A program made the translations under genes and the position numbers. A stretch of DNA of 64,000 nt from Daedaleopsis sinensis (lineage: Eukaryota > Basidiomycota > Agaricomycetes > Polyporales > Polyporaceae): NCBI GenBank assembly GCA_033807695.1, contig CM066300.1, positions 3,100,001-3,164,000 of the forward strand, in the 5' to 3' direction. Of the stretch, positions 57,703-64,000 are shown one piece after another. Position 1 is the stretch's first letter, and each line of letters starts with the position of its first letter. The notes beneath the pieces were generated by a model. That model searched no databases and was not told where the DNA came from. It saw nothing but the letters and a program-made list of their open reading frames with translations.

Positions 57703-59176
57703 ATGTCCGACGTCATTCTGCCAATAGTAGATCTGGATATTTTCTTGTCCTCCCCGGATTCCGAAGCGGCATCGAAAGAATGCAAGAAGGTACCGCAAAG
57801 CTTGATATCTTTATGCATATTTCGCATACCAATATGCTGTCATTCTAGGCAGCTGATGCGCTGATCAGTTACGGCGCACTTCTTCTGCACGACTCGCGGG
57901 TATCTGAAGAAGATAATGCTACTTTCCTTGACCTCATCGAGGACTACTTCGCTCAATCGGAACAAATCTTGAAGAAAGATGAGCGTCCGGAGCTTGGGTA
58001 TCAGGTACGCCCGCGGCCCTACACATGGAGTATGAGTGCAACTGGTCAATGAAATGGCTCGTGTGATCTAGGTCGGTGTAACTCTCGAGAACACGGAAAA
58101 ACCGAAGTGTGCCGTGGACGAGCCATGTCTCAAAGTCATCTCTCGCCTCGATCCTGCCGAACGACCGCTCGATATCACTGCACACTCTCCAGATCCAAAA
58201 TGCCGCTTCTTCTGGAAAATGAGCGAGAAGCCTCCGTACGAGACACAGTACCCCGCACTCAACGCGCCGAATGTCGTGCCCCAGGCTGACAGTATCCGTG
58301 AACGCTGGACTCCGATAATGGAGAAGTGGGGCACTTCAATGAAGACTGCGTATGGACACAAGTTTAGCTCCTACTGTATCAGAGGCGCTCACAACCCTTC
58401 GACGCCAGCGTTGAGAATCTCGCGGAGATGGCTGCTGTTGGCCTCGGTCTTGATCGCGAAACATTCAGGAAAGCCGGTCGATATGGGTCAGCACGGCATG
58501 TCTCAATACCCTATACTCGCTGATATGGCGATTATACAGGCCCCATCTCCTTGCTCCTACGGCATCGGACCTTGCCAAGTACGGCGAAAAGGACACCATT
58601 CTCGCAGGCTTCCACACGGACTTGAACTTCCTCACGATTCACGGCCGGTCTCGCTATCCCGGTCTCAACATCTGGGCGCGCAACACGGGCAAGCGTATTG
58701 CCGTCAAATTCCCTCCCACAGGCAGGTACTTGCTCGTACAAGCAGGCAAGCAGCTCGAGCACCTCAGCGGCGGTCTCATCAAAGCTGGGTTCCACGAGGT
58801 AGTTGTGAACGAAGCGACGATCGAGGTGCGCGCGCATTCATAAACGCCTCCCACAGAGATTTAAATGACTCTGTCTAGGCAATTGAACGTCGTAAGGTCT
58901 ACAATCCTGATCGTCCATTGATCCGGATCTCCTCGACATTCTTCTGGCATCTCTCATCCGACTACGACCTTGCGCCCATTCCTGTTCTTCAGCAGCGCGC
59001 ACGCGAACTCAGAGCCGATATAGTTAACCTTGGCAAGGTCGATCTCAACGAGGAGGCTTCGTACGTGCCTATGAAAGTTGGCCAGCAGGTTCAGAAGTAG
59101 GTTTGTCGTTGTTCGTCGCGAAGCTCCGTACTGACTAGCTTCCAGTGAGCTGCGTCACATCGCCCTCATGGCTTGA
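57703..59176 (+). CDS. 2-oxoglutarate/Fe(II)-dependent oxygenase-like protein (isopenicillin-N-synthase fold)
   Basis: Seven exons (57703-57789, 57849-58004, 58072-58349, 58409-58486, 58540-58825, 58879-59096, 59146-59176) give 377 residues. The N-terminal part has the substrate-binding fold of this superfamily (LISYGALLLHDSRVS). The iron ligands are visible: H and D in GFHTDLNFLTIHG and a distal His in KQLEHLSGG. The 2-oxoglutarate-binding Arg and Ser are in PLIRISSTFFWH. Such proteins hydroxylate or desaturate small molecules; the substrate is unknown. No biosynthetic cluster surrounds it. The last intron is uncertain: reading through it gives a stop at 59098-59100 after VQK, while splicing at GTAGGT adds NELRHIALMA. 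Confidence 0.82.
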
Positions 59177-59529
59177 GCTTGAGCCTGATCCTTGCACACG
59201 GCTTCAATGCCGTAAGTATTAATTGTGTTGTGATGATCTATTGTTGTATACTTCGGGCTATATGGTTGTATCATGTGAGGCAAGTATCGCGGTGTGTATG
59301 AACAGGAGGAACGAGCTAGTACGATGCAAGCCCTGGTGAAGGGTGTGCGACTAAATGCGGTTGGTTATAGCTACGGCATGTTGTACGTAGAGGTACAGAT
59401 TGATGGGAGTTGAGCCCATTGGTGTATGATACAGTGACGTGGTGAAGTCGATGGGGAGTCTGCGCTCAAGCTCAATGGAGGCTATCAGTATGTGAAGTGT
59501 GAATGAGGTCGCGTTTGGAACAGTACTTA
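59177..59529. other. Convergent intergenic region
   Basis: 353 bp between the 3' ends of the oxygenase gene and ABZ1. No gene seen. Confidence 0.4.
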
Positions 59530-62030
59530 TCACTGCGACTCAAGATCGCCGAACGCACGCAACACGCTCTCTACTTTCGTGATCATCTCTTCCCACTCGG
59601 CAACAGGGTCGGATAAGGCAGTTATTGCCCCACCTGCACCAAGAGTCCACTCATCGGTAAGAGCCTTGGTCTGTAGAGTACTGTCGGCGGTATAGTCCGT
59701 GCGATCGCTGCTTGTCTCGACTGAAACATCGCCAGGATGCGTGGAGTCCTCTGGGGAGTCCTGCTCGTTCTGTTGGTCGCGCGGGGAAGCATTCGCAGGT
59801 TGACCAGTGGTCTGCGCGTCGTGCTTGAAGCAGCTGCGAATGATCACAGCCCAGTCACCCCCACCGCCAACATCGGCATAGCCGACGACGCCGGAGTAGA
59901 TACCACGCTCCGCGCCTTCGAGTTGGCGAAGGATCTCCACACTCCGCCTCTTGGGTGCTCCGGTCATGCTCCCTGATATGTCGATAAGCATAGATGACGC
60001 GAGCTCGTAGTACGGGGGAACATACCTGGCGGCAGACTTGCACGCAACACCTCCCATCCCAGGTCCGAATGAGTCTTGTCCTTGATGGAGGGGGCCGGAC
60101 GTCCCTCGATCACGCTGACTAGCTGCCAGACGGTCTCGTACTCCTCGACGCGGCAAAACTGCTTGACGTGCACGTCTTCGCCCATGATGCCATGCAAGTC
60201 GTGACGAATGAGGTCGACGATCATGAGGTTCTCGGCGACCTCCTTCTTGCTGCCCGCGAGCATCTCCTCTGCAACAGCACGGGTGATCCCTGGAGCTTTG
60301 CGCACGGTTCCCTTGATCGGACGTAGCTGACAAAGGCCGTCTGGAGGTCGTGCGTATGATAGGAAGCGTTCTGGGGATGAAGAGAGCAGTGTGGATGGGC
60401 TGAGGCGGATGAATCCAGAATGAGGAGCCGGGTTGCGGGTACGTAGGATCTTGTACAGCGCCCATGAGGATGACGTTCCCTGAGCAACCGCAGATGCCGC
60501 CTTGGGCGCAACGACACGGGTCGGTGCGGTGACGCAAAGCTCGTAGGAATCGCCGGAGAACAGCCACTCCTTCGCCGCCACAATCTTCGCTATGTAAGAT
60601 TCGCGATTCGGAAGAGTGATGACCGGGGTAGGAAGTGCGCCTTTGACCTTGGAAGCTTTGGTCGGAAACGAGGAGGATCTGTCTGTAATGGGACATGACA
60701 AGGTGTCAAGCTTTTGCGTCATGTCGAGGAGCCATCCTTCATCCCCGGGAATTATGGTCTGCAGATAAACCGCATCGGAATGCGTGTCTACCACAATACT
60801 TCGCTCGACAAACACGAGATTGACGTCGTCGTGGCGAACATTAGTAGCGACCCTCGATGATAGAGGTGTTATAGTCTGTGACCCAAGCTCGTAGCTTAGA
60901 TAGCCGACTAGCCCGCCCCAGAAAGGCACCTCTGGCGAGCCTCCATGTGCCTTCCTCGCCCTCGTGTATGCTGTTAACCACGCCCAGATATCCATAGTGC
61001 CGAGGGGATCGCGTGCAACATGAGAACCTTGTTGTACTCGAACAAATGCATCGTTGACGGAGTACGCAATCTTGGGGGAGGTAGGAGTAAGACAACCAAT
61101 GATGGAGAAGCGTCCAGGCGCGGCAGCGGAGTCCAGCATAACGAAGTCTTTGGTATCATCTTCGACGCCCAACATCTCGCAGACGCGGGGGATGTCCAGC
61201 CTAGGCATTCGAAGCATCTGGGTTGCCACCGGGACAGAGGCCACATCTTCGTGGGCGAATGCCTCGGGGCGTACGCTGGGCCACTGTGGACCGATGCTAG
61301 CCTCGACTTCGACGTCCCAAGGCTCAGTCGATCGGCCGTGTGTGGAAGACCATTCTACTGCGAGACGCCAGAAGTTCCGAATGACGTCCTCGCCACCGCC
61401 GTAAGTGCAGACGGATTCAGGATGATACTGCACCGCCCAAAACGGTTTTGTCGCATGTTTGAGGCCCATGAGAACATTGCCGTCATCAAGGCCATCGTCG
61501 GCCCAAGCGAGAGGGATGAGATGAGGTTCGCCAGAAAGCTCGATGTGGAGAGAGTGGTATCGAACGGCTTGGATTTCGTCAACATTCTGGAAGATGTCCG
61601 TGCCCAGGTGATCTACCCGATATATCAGGCCATGTTTCACGACGTTCAGTCGTTTAATCTTTGCGCCGTATTCAACCGCAAGACTTTGGAGGCCGAGACA
61701 TACGCCGAAGACAGGTACGAGGAGGTGGTCGGGGACGTGCCAGATGTCTCCCACAACGCCAATGTCTTTCGGAACGTCAGGCGAGCCAGGACCCGGGCCG
61801 ACGATGACTGCATCGAAGCGGTTAAGAAGGGGGATGAGAGATGTCGCTGGCAAGGCATCATTCTTGATGATGTAAATGATGCTATGAGGAATCGCTCGTT
61901 TGCACAGCGAAGCTAAACTATACAGTCGAGAGTGAGCATCGCTCCTGTAATGAGATATAAGATGAACGGACTTATAAGTGAATGAGTCGTAGGAATCTAT
62001 GAGGAGGATGCGGGGCCTAGTAGGAGACAT
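59530..62030 (-). CDS. ABZ1: Aminodeoxychorismate synthase (bifunctional PabA-PabB)
   Basis: Three exons (62030-61972, 61917-60026, 59972-59530) give 797 residues. The N-terminal glutamine amidotransferase has ILLIDSYDSFTYNLASL, VGPGPGSP, the catalytic Cys in VFGVCLGLQSLAVEYG and the His-Glu pair in AVQYHPES. The C-terminal chorismate-binding domain shows FWGGLVGYLSYELG, LRPIKGTVRKAPG, MIVDLIRHDL and, across the last intron, PPGSMTGAPKRRSVEIL. Together they make 4-amino-4-deoxychorismate for p-aminobenzoate and folate. A Ser/Thr/Asp-rich insert near 59670-59830 (PRDQQNEQDSPEDS) interrupts the domain close to its end and is unusual. The start at 62030 sits in a good context and gives the expected N terminus. 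Confidence 0.95.
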
Positions 62031-62382
62031 GTTGGCGGTGGGAAGAAGAAGAAGGACTGTTGAGTGTGGGATACAGTGCGCAGAGGGTATCAATTAGAGT
62101 CCGGAGTCAACGGTAGCATAGACATTTTGCTGACAAGCTTGTTGCTGACAGCAAAAATATGATCCGGGGTAATTGGTGGTCAAAGAGAGACCGTCACGTC
62201 ACAAACTTTGAAAATCTGCGGGCGTAAGTCACGTTCTCTCCGTGACACGAGGATTGCCGGGACTAGCGCTCGCTCGGTAACGTCAGTCGTCCCAGGTCAC
62301 GGTCGTCCTAGACTAGTCGAGTCGACTGTCACTAAGTACTTACCAGCCTGGTCGTAAGCCCAGGGTACCTGCTTCATGTGCC
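62031..62382. promoter_or_regulatory. Divergent promoter region of ABZ1 and TTI1
   Basis: 352 bp between start codons on opposite strands. Small palindromes such as CTAGACTAGTCGAGTCGAC occur near 62307-62328; no known site was recognised. Confidence 0.35.
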
Positions 62383-64000
62383 ATGGAAAATACAGAAGCG
62401 AATCAGTCTGCATTTCAGCGGGTACGCACGCCAGTTTGCAGATTCATTCACCGGTGTTCTGACCATATCATCCTCATTTACAGCTGAAGGTCGTCTGTGT
62501 TCCTCTCTTGGCCAATTCCCTCCTCACCCCTTCATCGACACCCGTCGTCTCGAATCTCTTGAGCGAGCTTCATAGCATCCTGCGTCAACTTCAGTCCTCC
62601 GGCCACGCATTCGCCCCAGCCACCATATCCTATGTCTTCTTCCCCTTGTCATCAGTCTTCCGCCGCAATGACCTCTCTACCATCCCTGACCGTCTCCTCG
62701 AAAAGCTCCTGTCTGTACTTGCATTCCTAGTTGAACTATGGTGGTGGGACATGGAGATCTCCGCATGGGAACAGATCTTCATGCTTGCTGGTGCCATCCT
62801 AGGTGGCATAGATCGCAAAGGCAAAGGGAAGGAGAGAGACGAGGAAACCAAAGTCGCTGCAGCACATTGCCTGTGCGCTCTTTTGCGCGAGCACATTGCT
62901 GAAGAGGATCCTTCAGGGTCGATACAGACCGATCGCGCGCGGTCAAAGTTCTATGCCGTCAAGCAGCATGTACAGTCCGGCAAGTTTGTGCCTATCATTG
63001 GCCAAACGTTGAGCTCCCTCATGCTTGCAGCTGAGTCCCCTCACCTTCCCCTACAACGGATCGCATTGAAGGTCTTGTCAATCATTCTCAAGGAGTATCT
63101 CCCAGACAGCTTTGTGCCATCGATTCTTCCTGGAACGATGAGCAGCATGAGCAAGGTCGCGCTGGGCTCGGGATCTTCAAGGGGATGGGCGAACGGAGAT
63201 ACCGTCGCAGCCGCACTGCTCGTCATGGAACATGCCATCATACGCGCCATCGGCGACGATATCTGTGCTCGAGAGGGTGCTATCCAGAGCGTCGATAATC
63301 TAGAAGACCTCCTGGACGATGCCGACAGATATGCGTCGTCAGCCAGTAATGCCCCCTTCCCCCTGTACTCCACGCAACGCACCCCTACTTGGCTAAGAGG
63401 AACCACTTCCCAACTGCACATCGCCATCAACGCTCTTTCCCCCTTGGTCAAACATCAAACCCCATCTGCTCTAATTGGACTCGCCACCTTCTCAGCCGGA
63501 GTGCTCTCCGCGACTACTCTGACTCTACCACAGTCTCAACCACTTCTGCTGCTCTTCCTACTGTCTCTCAAGGCTTCGCCTTTTGATCGGGTAGCCTCTC
63601 AGGCCGATTATTCGTTGAGACGAACTCTCGCGACATCCTCGAATTCTCGACATCACATCCTCCAGGTTCTTTTGCAGATATCGCGAGACAACCTGTCGGC
63701 ACTACCCCGCCTTATTCTCTCACATGCAGATTTCAAGGTCGAACATGTCGCCACGGTCTTAGAGTCGGTATGCCAGCTTGCTGCGCCTTCGAGCGATTCT
63801 TCATCCCTTGCGATCTCCGCAGTATCTGCGGGTGTCGGTAAACTTCTTGGACCACACGGCGGGGTGGAGAAATGGGGCTGGGGTCTACTCTCCACTCTCG
63901 AATTTTCCAGCCCTCCCGTCATCGTCACTCAGTCATCCGCTGCGCAGCTTCTGCTGGAAAATGACCCCACTACTGCCTACATGACGCCGTTCCCGGAACT
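62383..64000 (+). CDS. TTI1: TELO2-interacting protein Tti1, partial at right edge
   Basis: Exon 1 (62383-62421) encodes MENTEANQSAFQR, and exon 2 starts at 62484 and is still open at 64000, giving about 518 residues of a protein normally over 1000. The join reads FQRLKVVCVPLLANSLLTP, the usual Tti1 start. Helical HEAT-type repeats follow, with family blocks such as ISYVFFPLSSVFRR, LPDSFVPSILPGTMSS and GLATFSAGVLS. Tti1 works with Tel2 and Tti2 as an Hsp90 co-chaperone that matures PIKK kinases such as TOR, ATM and ATR. A charged stretch (KGKGKERDEETK) marks a loop. The rest of the gene lies outside this window. Confidence 0.88.

Overview
This window looks like ordinary euchromatic DNA from a filamentous basidiomycete (Agaricomycotina, perhaps a polypore; the rank below subphylum is an inference). 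The evidence is GC-rich coding sequence, very dense 45-65 nt GT-AG introns, short intergenic gaps and a set of conserved fungal housekeeping genes. Nothing prokaryotic, viral, transposon-derived or CRISPR-like was recognised. About 27 protein genes are supported, two of them cut by the window edges. Exon coordinates were derived by hand from reading-frame continuity, GT/AG sites and family conservation.

Left part (1-12 kb): a partial Ser/Pro-rich gene (-), a kelch protein (+), a secreted Kre9/Knh-domain protein (+), a C2H2 zinc-finger gene with an uncertain 5' end (+), and a large Tea1-like kelch/coiled-coil protein (+). The two kelch genes are paralogs sharing intron positions. 12-19 kb: RRP5 (-) and SF3A2 (+) diverge from a 313-bp promoter. 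19.5-21.5 kb: two tandem guanyl-specific RNases of the T1/N1 family (-), followed by 1.7 kb without a supported gene.

Middle part (23-41 kb): a Pal1-like protein (-) divergent from SLD2 (+), an F-box-like protein (+), proteasome lid subunit RPN5 (+), mitoribosomal mS23 (-), a tiny metallothionein (+), an apolipoprotein N-acyltransferase-like carbon-nitrogen hydrolase (+), a doubtful small ORF (-) and a large protein of unknown function (+).

Right part (41-64 kb): a disordered protein (-) divergent from bifunctional purine gene ADE5,7 (+), an ankyrin/CCCH protein (-), glycerol-3-phosphate dehydrogenase (-) divergent from syntaxin SED5 (+), NOP6-like (-), UBC12 (-), a 2-oxoglutarate oxygenase (+), aminodeoxychorismate synthase ABZ1 (-) and the start of TTI1 (+).

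The genes do not form one pathway cluster. The most distinctive features are the duplicated RNases, the split kelch/Tea1 pair, the metallothionein whose first coding exon is only ATG, the 4-nt and 8-nt coding exons of SF3A2, the bacterial-type Lnt-like enzyme, and a GPD with a presequence-like N terminus followed by a second in-frame Met.
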